Shown here in pieces: positions 26,470 through 35,904 of a stretch of 64,000 nt of DNA. The stretch is taken from the NCBI RefSeq assembly GCF_029277985.1, contig NZ_CP119546.1, positions 2,790,001-2,854,000 of the forward strand, read 5' to 3'. The translations under genes were made by a program, and so were the position numbers. Under the pieces are notes generated by a model that did no database searches, was not told the DNA's origin, and saw nothing but the letters and a program-made list of their open reading frames with translations. Origin of the DNA: Providencia stuartii (GTDB lineage Bacteria > Pseudomonadota > Gammaproteobacteria > Enterobacterales > Enterobacteriaceae). Positions within the stretch are counted from its first letter, which is position 1. Each line of letters starts with the position of its first letter.

Positions 26470-27702
26470 CTATTTTTGGCCGACTAAGCGGCAAATGCTC
26501 TCTGAAACCAAATAGCTTTTCTCGAAAGAACTTAATGGTAAGAACTCAAAACGAGAATGGAAATTCAACGCACCCGTGAAGTAGTTAGGCGTTAAAATCC
26601 CTCTTGCTGACAGAGCTGAACCATCAGTGCCTCCACGCATAGGAATAACATTTGGCTCGACGCCTTGAATTTTTAGCGCTTCAAAAATTAAATCAATAGC
26701 AGTACGGTCACTACCTAGTGAATCACTAATGTTGCTGTACACATCTTCTATTTTGAATTCAATTTTTGCTTTTGGATGACGTACTCTTATCAACTCAACC
26801 ACTTCACCGATATAACGCTTACGAGCTTCATAGCTATTACGGTCAAAATCGCGGATAGCCATTTTAATTTTTGCATTATCCGGATTGGCTACTAAGTCAG
26901 TCACATAAAAATAGCCTTCGCGCTGTTCTGTATGCTCAGGCGTATCAAAACGGTCAAAACAACCAATAAAGTCATGCGCCACACGAATTGGATTTAACAA
27001 CACATTTTTTGCAGACATTGGATGTGCGGTTATTCCTTTAATCGAAACATCAATAGAAGCCGCATTAAAGGTTTCATAAACCACCTCGCCCAATGCACAG
27101 CAATCAATAGTGTAAGCGAAATCGACTTTAAAGCGTGACAAGTCCATGATTTTTGAGCCGCGCAACCCAATCTCTTCGTCAGGAACGAAAGCAACGTAGA
27201 TATCGCCACATGCAAAATCAGCATATTGCAGTTTATCCATTAACTCCATAACAACAGTGACCGCCGCTTTATTATCTGCACCGAGTACACTCGTGCCATC
27301 ACTAAAAATAATCTCTTCCCCTACATAAGGTGCCGCTTCTGGGTGCTCTGCTGTTTTAAACCAAATATCTTCTTGTGCATTCAAACACAGATCTTTACCT
27401 TCATATTTTAAGGTTTGAGGCTTAATGACGGGTGATAATCCAACATCTACGGTATCTAAATGGGTCACAAAACCAATTTTCGGTGCTGAAGGATTATTAC
27501 CAGGGCGAACCGCGTACAAAATAGCATGGTCATCGATATAAATATCTTTTAAACCATAGCTTTCTAGCTCTTTTGCCAGCAATTTTGCTAAGTCACGTTG
27601 TCCTTCCGTGCTTGGAACAACCGTTGCTGCTGCATCACTTTGGCTTTCTATTGCTAGATAGCGAAAGAAACGTTGTTCAAGCTGTTTACCTAATTCATTC
27701 AT
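26470..27702 (-). CDS. pepT: Peptidase T (tripeptide aminopeptidase)
   Basis: PepT removes the N-terminal residue of tripeptides in the cytoplasm; it is a two-zinc M20 metallopeptidase. The 410-residue product (E. coli 408) has zinc ligands in THLDTVD (His near 80), SVLGADNKAA (Asp near 142) and PDEEIGLRGS (catalytic Glu pair near 175), and the dimerisation segment containing ITAHPMSAKN. The end holds RGGTDGSAL and FHSRFEFLPL. AAAGGA precedes the ATG. It follows the AbgT-type transporter gene by 33 bp, an operon that links peptide-like uptake with hydrolysis. Confidence 0.97.
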   Translation of the reverse strand: MNELGKQLEQRFFRYLAIESQSDAAATVVPSTEGQRDLAKLLAKELESYGLKDIYIDDHAILYAVRPGNNPSAPKIGFVTHLDTVDVGLSPVIKPQTLKYEGKDLCLNAQEDIWFKTAEHPEAAPYVGEEIIFSDGTSVLGADNKAAVTVVMELMDKLQYADFACGDIYVAFVPDEEIGLRGSKIMDLSRFKVDFAYTIDCCALGEVVYETFNAASIDVSIKGITAHPMSAKNVLLNPIRVAHDFIGCFDRFDTPEHTEQREGYFYVTDLVANPDNAKIKMAIRDFDRNSYEARKRYIGEVVELIRVRHPKAKIEFKIEDVYSNISDSLGSDRTAIDLIFEALKIQGVEPNVIPMRGGTDGSALSARGILTPNYFTGALNFHSRFEFLPLSSFEKSYLVSESICRLVGQK

Positions 27703-27735
27703 TTTTTGTTCCTTTTACTCAATCCGCCAACTTAT

Positions 27736-29289
27736 TTATGGCGTTGGTTGCCATGTGTAACCACTATCAAAACCAATTGGAATATCAAATGCCCAGAACA
27801 GATACAACGTCGCAGTTAATGTTACCAACAAGCCGACCGTGAACGGTATCATCATCGAGCAAAGTGTTCCAATACCAGCATTTTTGTAATATTTTTGGCA
27901 ATACATCAAAATCAACGGATAGAATGGGAACATCGGTGTACTGACGTTCATCGCTGAATCACTCACGCGGAAAGCCGCTTGTGTTAGTTCCGGAGAGATC
28001 CCAACCGCCATCAACATGGGTACCAAAACAGGCGCCATAATCGCCCATTTGGAAGTTGCTGATGTGATCATAATATTCAATATTGCAGTCAATAAAATGA
28101 CACCGAATACCGTCAATTCTGAAGGCATATCTAAGGTACGCAATAATTCAGCACCCGATAGCGCCAATAATGTGCCGAGGTTTGAATGCTGAAATGAATA
28201 TAGAAACTGCGCCGCGAAGAAAGCAAATACAATAAATGGAATTAATGACTTAGTAATATTTTCCATCGCTTTCACAACATCTTTAGTCGATGTGAAAGAT
28301 TGAGTCATATAACCATATACAATGCCCGGCAATGCAAAGAAAATAAACAGCAATGGCACAACAATTTGCATTATTGGGGCTTTCGGGCTAGTCAAACTAC
28401 CGTCAGGACCTCGTAATAATGAATTCTCTGGCCATAATAAAGCAAATAAACCAGCAGCCAGTGCAAGCACAACAAGGCCTGATACACGAAATGCTTTATT
28501 TTCTAACGGCGTAATTTTGCCTAAATTTTGCTCTGCGTCAGTATCAACTTGGCTTGTTGTAATTGGGCAGTTTTTATTTAGCCAAGGTTCGACAATTTTT
28601 TCAGTAATGAACCAACACGTAAAAATAACACCAAACGTCCCACCAAGGCTGAAGAAATAGTTACATAAGACATTAACGCTATAGCCTGGAGCCATCATTT
28701 GCGCTGCATCTTGTGTAAAGCTCTGCATAATTGGATCAATGATTGAAGGTGTATAACTTGCTGTAAACCCACCCGCTAAGCCTGCAAAGGCGGCAGCTAT
28801 ACCTGCTAATGGATGACGACCACTTGCGTAGAACATCATCGCTGCGACCGGCATTAAAATAACATAAGCGGAGTCAGACGCGATGTGAGAAACGATACCC
28901 ACAAAAACCACTGTTGGTGTCAGCATTTTTGGCGTAATAAACGAGAGCATTTTTTTCAAGGCTGTATTGATAAAGCCGCTACTCTCAGCGATCCCTATCC
29001 CCAAAGTTGCAACGATTGTTATTCCAAGAGGTGGGAAGTTAATGAAGTTTTTCACTGCCGACGTAACGAATAATATGATTTCCTCATAGTTAAACATATT
29101 TACGACAGATATTTTTTCTTTTGACACTGGATGGTAGTAATTAAAATCTACAAATGAGAGTAAATAAGATAGAAACCAACAGATTATCAAGGCATAAATA
29201 AATAGCATTGTAACGTCAGGCATAACGTTACCAATACGCTCAACGCGATTTAAGAAGCCCTTTTTTTTAGGGAGTGTATTTGTTGTCAT
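27736..29289 (-). CDS. abgT: AbgT-family transporter (p-aminobenzoyl-glutamate type)
   Basis: The 517-residue inner-membrane protein matches AbgT (E. coli 508) in length and motifs: an N-terminal NRVERIGNVMPDVTMLFIYA, FPPLGITIVATLGIGIAE, HIASDSAYVILMPVAA, PGYSVNVLCNYFF and SDSAMNVSTPMFPFYPLIL. About 11 to 13 membrane segments are evident. The family imports p-aminobenzoyl-glutamate by proton or ion coupling, and some members export sulfonamides. No abgA/abgB amidohydrolase genes are present; the partner is pepT. The true substrate might be another peptide, so the symbol denotes family membership. Confidence 0.85.
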   Translation of the reverse strand: MTTNTLPKKKGFLNRVERIGNVMPDVTMLFIYALIICWFLSYLLSFVDFNYYHPVSKEKISVVNMFNYEEIILFVTSAVKNFINFPPLGITIVATLGIGIAESSGFINTALKKMLSFITPKMLTPTVVFVGIVSHIASDSAYVILMPVAAMMFYASGRHPLAGIAAAFAGLAGGFTASYTPSIIDPIMQSFTQDAAQMMAPGYSVNVLCNYFFSLGGTFGVIFTCWFITEKIVEPWLNKNCPITTSQVDTDAEQNLGKITPLENKAFRVSGLVVLALAAGLFALLWPENSLLRGPDGSLTSPKAPIMQIVVPLLFIFFALPGIVYGYMTQSFTSTKDVVKAMENITKSLIPFIVFAFFAAQFLYSFQHSNLGTLLALSGAELLRTLDMPSELTVFGVILLTAILNIMITSATSKWAIMAPVLVPMLMAVGISPELTQAAFRVSDSAMNVSTPMFPFYPLILMYCQKYYKNAGIGTLCSMMIPFTVGLLVTLTATLYLFWAFDIPIGFDSGYTWQPTP

Positions 29290-29529
29290 ATTCGCAAGTA
29301 CTTAAGTTATTAGAGTAATAAACTTTTACACACTAAATAACCCTTTATAAAAAGTAAAATACTTTCTTTCGAATATTTAACAGGATAAACCAGTTGCCCA
29401 CACTTGTATTAAGATAATTTATCATTGTAAATTACTTAATGTTTTCCACTAAAATAGAACAGGCTTTTGGCAAGGGGAAATTCTTTAGTTAAGATATTAA
29501 TGGCTATATTTTAACTAAAGAAATATAAG

Positions 29530-29556
29530 AAAAAGGAATGTGTAACATTCCTTTTT
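29530..29556 (-). terminator. Terminator after psiE
   Basis: AAAAAGGAATG pairs with CATTCCTTTTT around TGTAA, an 11-bp perfect stem with a T-run on both strands. It lies 26 bp past the psiE stop. The rest of 29290-29581, upstream of abgT, is AT-rich and presumably carries the abgT promoter; no operator stands out. Confidence 0.85.
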
Positions 29557-29581
29557 ATAAACAAAAATTATTTTAAATATT

Positions 29582-29998
29582 CTACTCTCGTTTGAGTTTT
29601 TCGGTATTGGCGATATAAAGAGCAATCACTAAAACTAAAATCGCGCCAGCGTGAAGTAACGTCGTCATGGGGTCACTGTGATCGACAATAATCAAGCGTA
29701 TCACGGCAGTAATACCGATATAGATAAAATACCTTAATGGGAAGTGGTAACCAGATAAAAAATATTTAGTTATCAAAGCAATAAACTCAAAATAAAGGAA
29801 ATAGATGACAATTCCTTCTAATAATTCATAAGCTGTTGCTTCCTTCTGCCCACTAAACATTAAAGATGCCATGGTGTATGTTTCTTTAGCCAAAAAGAAA
29901 ACAAGTACGATCGCTAATGCTATCAATCCAATATTCAGCACCCATTGCAACACCCATGCGATATTGCTGGCATGTCGCATATTTCTCATACTATTCAT
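29582..29998 (-). CDS. psiE: Phosphate-starvation-inducible protein PsiE
   Basis: The 138-residue product (E. coli 136) has four membrane segments and the PsiE pattern [34 protein letters not shown], the conserved [19 protein letters not shown] and [13 protein letters not shown]. PsiE is an inner-membrane protein of unknown mechanism, induced by phosphate starvation and controlled by PhoB and CRP in E. coli. It is a single-gene unit here with its own terminator; no pho box was identified with confidence in the upstream 200 bp. Confidence 0.95.
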   Translation of the reverse strand: MNSMRNMRHASNIAWVLQWVLNIGLIALAIVLVFFLAKETYTMASLMFSGQKEATAYELLEGIVIYFLYFEFIALITKYFLSGYHFPLRYFIYIGITAVIRLIIVDHSDPMTTLLHAGAILVLVIALYIANTEKLKRE

Positions 29999-30204
29999 TA
30001 GTTAAATTTCCTAAACTAGGCGTCATATTACTATAGGGCATTCATCTATCTTTTTTATATCAAATAAACAGCGTTAAATGAATATCTATAACAAGTGATA
30101 AGTCTTTTTATTTATTGTAATCGATATTTATGACATTAACAGGATAGAAGGAAAACAAAACCGATAATATTTTGAATAGCTCGCAGCAACGCTCTCTACA
30201 TAGT

Positions 30205-30609
30205 CTATTTATTCATCAACTTTATCATATTTTGCTCTGTCAGCATTGGTATTATTTCAATAAAGTGATAGTAGTTAGGTTTGCTATCAACAAATATCTG
30301 CATAGCAAGATTAGCGTGGCGACTTTCTGCAAATAAAGCGGCGGAAACATAATAAGAAGAAGGTGAATGAAAGTGATAAAATAAATGTGTACCACATCGC
30401 TGACAAAATGCACGTTCCCCCACAGCGATGAGGCAAAACGCGTTACGCTATTTTCCCCCTTCAATAATCACATCCTCTTTGCAATCAAGAGTAAAACTAG
30501 GGCCGCCATTCCAACGTTGACAGCTATTGCAATGGCAGACACTGATTTTATCGATAGGCTGAGACGCGACTATTTTTACCGCCCCACAAAGGCATTGCCC
30601 CTGATACAG
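30205..30609 (-). pseudogene. GFA-family (Mss4-like zinc) protein gene, frameshifted
   Basis: Read leftward from 30609 the frame gives YQGQCLCGAVKI, then CHCNSCQRWNGGPSF, and hits TAG after IIEGGK. The next frame continues with ENSVTRFASSLWG, and the first frame resumes with ERAFCQRCGTHLFYHF to the stop at 30205. The whole would be about 134 residues with all zinc cysteines (CxC, CxCxxC, CxxC), typical of glutathione-dependent formaldehyde-activating-like proteins. The two shifts map to runs of five C on the plus strand (30455-30459, 30417-30421) and cancel each other. The first codon is CTG rather than ATG, after AAGGAA. Either a real pseudogene or paired homopolymer errors. Confidence 0.7.
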
Positions 30610-30656
30610 GGTCGTTCCTTTTTATTATTAACGTTGTTGTATCACTATAGAATCGG

Positions 30657-30938
30657 CTAATGAAAAAAGCGATTTTTTTTATGATGAATACGGAATTGTC
30701 GATCACTAAGACGACGGTCTGTATTCATTTCCTCTAGCTCTGCGCGATTGACTTCTACTCGTTCACGTAGTGATTCAATATCACCTGAATCTTGCATTTT
30801 ATCCTGTTTCAATGAATATACTATTTTCACTTTTTCGTAATCATGCAAATTCACAGTATCCGTTGCTTGTGCAACGATAGAAGCACTAGTTAATAATGCA
30901 ATAGCGATAAATAGCTTTGAAAAAAAACCTCTTTTCAT
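30657..30938 (-). CDS. Small exported protein, unknown function
   Basis: The 93-residue product has a clear signal peptide (basic KRGFFSK, hydrophobic core to about residue 22, AQA cleavage before TDTV) and a mature part of about 68 residues that is charged and helical (SLRERVEVNRAELEEMNTDR). I recognise no family. GGAGGGTGACC precedes the ATG, a strong ribosome site. It is a single gene between the broken GFA gene and the DUF3999 gene. It is probably periplasmic. Confidence 0.7.
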   Translation of the reverse strand: MKRGFFSKLFIAIALLTSASIVAQATDTVNLHDYEKVKIVYSLKQDKMQDSGDIESLRERVEVNRAELEEMNTDRRLSDRQFRIHHKKNRFFH

Positions 30939-31062
30939 TGGTCACCCTCCTGTTTCCAAGTATTTGTTTTAGCGCATTACCGCATCAAAATATACTGTCT
31001 GAAGGTAATCATTTGGAAAAAATTGTAAATTTTTTTATTTAAGAATAGGCTGGCCAAATAAT

Positions 31063-31101
31063 AATAAAGTGGATGAAGCCGTTTAACTCACCCACTTTAT
31101 T
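31063..31101 (-). terminator. Stem-loop after the DUF3999 gene, probable terminator
   Basis: AATAAAGTGG and CCACTTTATT form a perfect 10-bp stem with a 19-base loop, followed leftward by ATTATTTGG. It is about 29 bp past the stop of the DUF2339-DUF3999 operon. The tail is only moderately T-rich. Confidence 0.55.
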
Positions 31102-31129
31102 GATTCAGGAACACAATTAATGCATTGTG

Positions 31130-32617
31130 CTATTTTTTAGTCGATTTAGTGTTAATTTCTCTTAAGAGATACCAACAGAAATACAGTAAGGCAATAATCC
31201 CAATCCCTAACAGTAACCAGATAACAAGGATCATCCAATCAAAATTATTACCCTCTGAGCCATTGATGGTTAACTGCTCTTCACCACCTAACTCAATAAC
31301 TTCTTTTGCGAGTGATAATTCAGGATAATTATGCATGAGCTGCTCAACCGTTAATGATTGCCCAATAAGCTCTTGGTAATTTAGCCCATCCATACTGGCG
31401 AGGTGACTCCCCCAAACTAATAAATAAGGCGACGCACCTTGTACATTAAAAACTAAATTAACCGCATCTCGTTTTCCTTCTATATAAGGGGGCTTATCAT
31501 CCCAGCTCCCTTTCAATGCCGTAATCCTCAGTTTTTTAATCATTAAGTCATTTAACGCTATCTCTGGGTTACGAGTTTGTTCTCCATTATTCACTTGATG
31601 GTAAGCAACCATATTTGTCAACGGTAGCCAATTTTCGCCTGAATTAGAGGCATATTCAATTTGTAATGGAATTACGCGATTTGTTTGTTGTAACTGAATG
31701 ACAATTGAGCTCAATGGCTGAGGTGAAGGTAAACGGTAGATTAATTGATTTAAAGAGACACCTTCATTCTGAGTAATAAAACGACAAATTTCTTGCTGTC
31801 TTGTTGCATGGAATGTTTTACCAATTCCCTGTACTGTCTTGAGTTCAGGTAGGGTTGTATCTTTAGTCGTAACAATAATCACCATTAGATAAGGCGCACT
31901 TAGCGCTGAATCATTCCCCTTTAATAATTCAATTGTATTATTTTGAATAACACCGGCATCCGAGCTGAGATTCATCACTGGCTGATAAGCTGAAATATTT
32001 ACCCAATGTTGTTTGTCATCACTAGCATAAATAAATGCTTTGCCTTGCCAATCTTGATCACTCTTTCCCCACTCTAAATTTAATGTTTGAGCAGGGAAAA
32101 GAGCTTGTTGATCCTGTTGGCGAGTTAAAAGATAAGCTTGATACCGTGTATCTTTCGACTGTTGCATAGAGGGTAATTCTAGGCGAGTCAGTTTATTCGG
32201 TATGGTTTCCACCAAAAGATACTGTTTATCGTCCTCTGTTTCTTCTTTTAAGTTTAATTGTTCTTCACGCGTCATTAAAGGCTGTAAAGAGAAACGAATT
32301 GGTGATGTTTGACTGCTTTCTTCTGAATCGTAAAAGAGCGCAGAAGGCACTTCCTGACCCGTACCGTTAAATACCCTGACATCTTGTAACGTTTTAGGGT
32401 AAGCAGAATTAACATAGGCTTCAACGGGAAGTTCAACCCAAGCAAATGGAATGTTATGACTGGACTCTTTTAACTCAACCCCCTGATAAAAATCATAAGG
32501 TGTTAATATTTTTTTATTTTCGGCATAAATTGTCCCCGAGAATAAGAGAAAAAAAGCTAGCATCACAAATACCAGCCAACTCCTTGGATTTTTATTTAGT
32601 TTCATCATCAGCCTCAT
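31130..32617 (-). CDS. DUF3999 family membrane-anchored protein
   Basis: The product is about 495 residues from the ATG at 32617, which has AAAGGA at a good distance; an ATG at 32608 is also possible, and the frame reaches 32671 without need. It has a signal-like hydrophobic N-terminus, a large periplasmic region of beta-rich character (FAWVELPVEAYVNSAYP, LPSPQPLSSIVIQLQQ) and one C-terminal membrane helix (WMILVIWLLLGIGIIALLYF) before a basic tail. This is the DUF3999 layout. It overlaps the end of the DUF2339 gene, with which it is commonly paired. Function unknown; an envelope role is inferred. Confidence 0.82.
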   Translation of the reverse strand: MRLMMKLNKNPRSWLVFVMLAFFLLFSGTIYAENKKILTPYDFYQGVELKESSHNIPFAWVELPVEAYVNSAYPKTLQDVRVFNGTGQEVPSALFYDSEESSQTSPIRFSLQPLMTREEQLNLKEETEDDKQYLLVETIPNKLTRLELPSMQQSKDTRYQAYLLTRQQDQQALFPAQTLNLEWGKSDQDWQGKAFIYASDDKQHWVNISAYQPVMNLSSDAGVIQNNTIELLKGNDSALSAPYLMVIIVTTKDTTLPELKTVQGIGKTFHATRQQEICRFITQNEGVSLNQLIYRLPSPQPLSSIVIQLQQTNRVIPLQIEYASNSGENWLPLTNMVAYHQVNNGEQTRNPEIALNDLMIKKLRITALKGSWDDKPPYIEGKRDAVNLVFNVQGASPYLLVWGSHLASMDGLNYQELIGQSLTVEQLMHNYPELSLAKEVIELGGEEQLTINGSEGNNFDWMILVIWLLLGIGIIALLYFCWYLLREINTKSTKK

Positions 32618-35366
32618 TAAGTCCTTTCTCTTGAGCCATTTTTGGTGGTAGTGGAGAAAAATAACCAACAACTAAAATAAGTATTGCGACAACAATAAAG
32701 CTTATAGCGCGGAATAAACCATCCTGCCCATAGATATCAACCAAGAATAATTTCACGACTACACAGGCAAAAATTCCCGCGCCAAACAGCCAACTGAGAC
32801 GGTTTTGTTTGAGGCTGGCAAAAATCATAAAAGCTAAAGCAGCTAATGACCAACTAATAGAAAGAATAGTTTGCACCAAGCGAGAATCAAAGAGTGCTTG
32901 AGCATTCCAGTTAATCTCGGCAAAATCAGATATTGCTCGAAGCATAATGCCATTAAACCATAATATGCTCAGAACAATAGCAGCAAGACTTAATCCCCTA
33001 ATAACCCAGAGATCGAACACCCTTATTTTTTTCAATTTTTGTACTAAACCACGACGCATCAATAGTAATGATGCGATGCTAAATAACCCAGCTTCATCTA
33101 ATGGATTAATCAGAGGAACATAATTCCAGAATGTCAGTTTGCCATCCTCTAAATTAGCGACAAATGACAACACAATAAGCACAAGAATAACTGGCAAGAA
33201 GCTATACCAATAAATAATACCATTTCGCTTCATTGGTGGCATTTTTTGGCTTTGTAGCCAATACAACACTAGCGTCGTTAAGGTTATCGTCATGACATAA
33301 ATAAAATAACCTAACTCATTCATCCCCCAAGGGAGGATCGCAACAAACCAATTCACTTGTGCCGCAATAAACGCGATGATTAGCCAAAATGTTGCGCCAT
33401 GGAGAATACGTTGCATCCAAATATAATGCGCTTTTTGGGCATGCATGGCGAATAACACCGAACTACCCAACATGACGGGCCAAATAAGAGACCCCTCTCC
33501 TCTACCCATAGGGTTTTCATCTTGAATAAAATCTACGGCAAGATAGTAATACCCCGCCAGCCAAATAAAGGACTGACATAATAATAGTGCAATCCAATCA
33601 GCTTTAATGGCTAATATTCGCCAGAGCCAGGCAGAAATAATCACTAATGCCATAATGATGAAGCTTTCAGATTCCCCACTCCAAGACAAAATATCCGTTA
33701 TGGCTGGGAGCCAAAAATACCAAACGGCTAATCCTAGAAGTAATAACCCATGGCTCACAATATTGAAGTTGGTTGAGGTTTCACGTCGAACATGGAACAT
33801 AGCCCCTGCACTAAAACAGGCTGCTAACAAAACAGGAACCATATAAACACTGGAACGGCTCCAAGTATATAGTGAGAAACCACCTAATAGCGTTATCGCA
33901 CTCACTAAAATAAGCAATACTCCAACTGTAGCCAATTTTTTATTTTGTACCGAAAACCCATAATACAGCAGCAATAGCCCTTCAATAGACCAAATAATAG
34001 ATGTCCATTCGAATGAAAGCGCCAAGGGTATCGCTAACGTGACAAAACTTGCCCCAATAATCATATTTCCCAATGCAAGTTCTTTTCCGGTGGCTGCATA
34101 TTTTTTATGGATCCGGAAACCGGCCAATAAATAAAATGCGCCTAGCAACAATGCAACAAATGCAGGAACAACATTGATTTGCCAAGAAATAGCATACTGT
34201 ATCGCAAGGCTAATAAAAGGAGGTACAAATAATAACGTATTATCAACAACTAATTGCTTATCATGTGGGTAACGTAAAGCAAATAGTTGCGTTAACACAT
34301 TAAAGACAATCAAATTTGCAATAAGAAAAATTTGGCTAGAGACATAATAGTCAGTTTGATAGTATTCCCAACCCCATAGAACCGCGACAAAATAAGTCAT
34401 AAACATACCGACTAGATTAAGCGGGCGCCAAGCTTGCCAGACACTAATAATTAAGATAGCGGCAGATAGCATCAAATAATAGGAGAAGAGAAATATATGA
34501 TTACCACCACCAGTAGACAGCAGGATAGGTGCTAAATATCCGCCGAGCGAGGCTAAAATCGCTAAGCTGATCGCTCGTTGCGATAAAGCAAGCACAATAC
34601 TGGCGGCACAAATTATCAGCATTGCCACAAATGCCATACCGTATGGCAATAGCGAATACATTTTAAATGCTGCAATAACGGTTATATAAAAACACCCTAC
34701 GGCGCCACCTTGTAATATTAATGCAAATAACGTCTTTTTATGCCGTAAATACCAACCGATACCAAGCAGTAACAAACAACCAATCGAACTGACTATTAAA
34801 CGTAATTGTGGGGATAATACGTTATTTTGTACGCCAAATTTCAATAAATATGCGATACCAAAAAATAATAATAAAATACCGATTTTAGCAAGCGGATTAC
34901 CTTTCCAAACCCAGCTAAAAAAGTGACTAAATAAAGACCAATTACTGTCATTTTGTAATTGCGTTTTATTATTTGCACGACGCTCAAAGCGATTAACATC
35001 CACGGGTGTTTGCGATTCCTGTGCTGACATTATTACGCCAGTTTGCGAATGCGGCTCCAATGATGCATTTGTGGTTGAATGACCAGTTAAACTGTGTGGA
35101 TAATGAGGAGTTTCTTGAAATAAAATTGGCGGCGTTTGTTTTTTTTCTGACGAGGCCATTTCCGCTGTATGGACTAGCTCCGATTGGCTATTTTCCAAGC
35201 TCCCAGCATCAGGCTTTAACGCTTGTTCTAATGAAATAACGCGTTGATTTAACTCTGATAGCTGAGATCTCATTCGACTTACGCGATGCATCGCAATAAT
35301 GGCAAGTATAGGTGAAACTACCATTAAAAGAATAACTACGAACCCTACTAGTATCAAAATATCCAC
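32592..35366 (-). CDS. DUF2339 family polytopic membrane protein
   Basis: The 924-residue product starts at GTG with GAGGGA upstream. An N-terminal membrane helix is followed by a coiled-coil stretch (RMRSQLSELNQRVISLEQAL, about 29-48), a low-complexity linker, then a very large membrane domain with more than 20 hydrophobic segments from about residue 150 on (WKGNPLAKIGILLLFFGIAY marks the start, typical of DUF2339). No enzymatic motif is seen. It forms a two-gene operon with the DUF3999 gene. Function is unknown; the pairing suggests a membrane complex with a periplasmic partner. Confidence 0.85.
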   Translation of the reverse strand: MDILILVGFVVILLMVVSPILAIIAMHRVSRMRSQLSELNQRVISLEQALKPDAGSLENSQSELVHTAEMASSEKKQTPPILFQETPHYPHSLTGHSTTNASLEPHSQTGVIMSAQESQTPVDVNRFERRANNKTQLQNDSNWSLFSHFFSWVWKGNPLAKIGILLLFFGIAYLLKFGVQNNVLSPQLRLIVSSIGCLLLLGIGWYLRHKKTLFALILQGGAVGCFYITVIAAFKMYSLLPYGMAFVAMLIICAASIVLALSQRAISLAILASLGGYLAPILLSTGGGNHIFLFSYYLMLSAAILIISVWQAWRPLNLVGMFMTYFVAVLWGWEYYQTDYYVSSQIFLIANLIVFNVLTQLFALRYPHDKQLVVDNTLLFVPPFISLAIQYAISWQINVVPAFVALLLGAFYLLAGFRIHKKYAATGKELALGNMIIGASFVTLAIPLALSFEWTSIIWSIEGLLLLYYGFSVQNKKLATVGVLLILVSAITLLGGFSLYTWSRSSVYMVPVLLAACFSAGAMFHVRRETSTNFNIVSHGLLLLGLAVWYFWLPAITDILSWSGESESFIIMALVIISAWLWRILAIKADWIALLLCQSFIWLAGYYYLAVDFIQDENPMGRGEGSLIWPVMLGSSVLFAMHAQKAHYIWMQRILHGATFWLIIAFIAAQVNWFVAILPWGMNELGYFIYVMTITLTTLVLYWLQSQKMPPMKRNGIIYWYSFLPVILVLIVLSFVANLEDGKLTFWNYVPLINPLDEAGLFSIASLLLMRRGLVQKLKKIRVFDLWVIRGLSLAAIVLSILWFNGIMLRAISDFAEINWNAQALFDSRLVQTILSISWSLAALAFMIFASLKQNRLSWLFGAGIFACVVVKLFLVDIYGQDGLFRAISFIVVAILILVVGYFSPLPPKMAQEKGLNEADDETK

Positions 35367-35904
35367 AAATAGGCTTCCCTCATCATTAAATTAGCCAAAA
35401 AAAGAGCATCTAAATATTGGACTAGTGTAGATAGCATTCTACCTATTGCCAACTAGCTGTAATAAATTATTACAAATTAAAGCCAAGGCTGAACAATACC
35501 TCAAAATACTAGTCAAAAAAAGAGTTATTATGAACAGTAGGTCACTATCCGTAGTCGAGTCAAGACTGTTCTAAAATAGCGTTATTTTATTGTAAAAATG
35601 ACCCTCATTTTATGTTTACTTATTATTAAGAACCTCTTTTTTTGTCATTAACGACCTTATTTAATAGATAATGATTATTTTTCCATATTTTCTAATTTAT
35701 TTGTGATATTTATATATTTGCGTTATTAAAAATTAGCGCTAATTAATAATACAGTGAACACTACCACTAAAAGAGGTACTGCCCGTACACTTGAAATCAG
35801 CACAAATAAGATTATCTAAATAAGATAATTTTTTAAGTGGTGAATTTTCGTGCGTCATAATTTGTCTATTCGGGTAATATTTTATTTCATCTCATGAGGA
35901 CATT
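35367..35904. other. Intergenic region with 14-bp palindrome
   Basis: These 538 bases separate the divergent DUF2339 and AEC genes and are very AT-rich. The one ordered element I see is the perfect palindrome AATTAGCGCTAATT at 35731-35744, about 160 bp before the AEC gene, a possible operator. No credible small gene or RNA was found. Confidence 0.4.
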
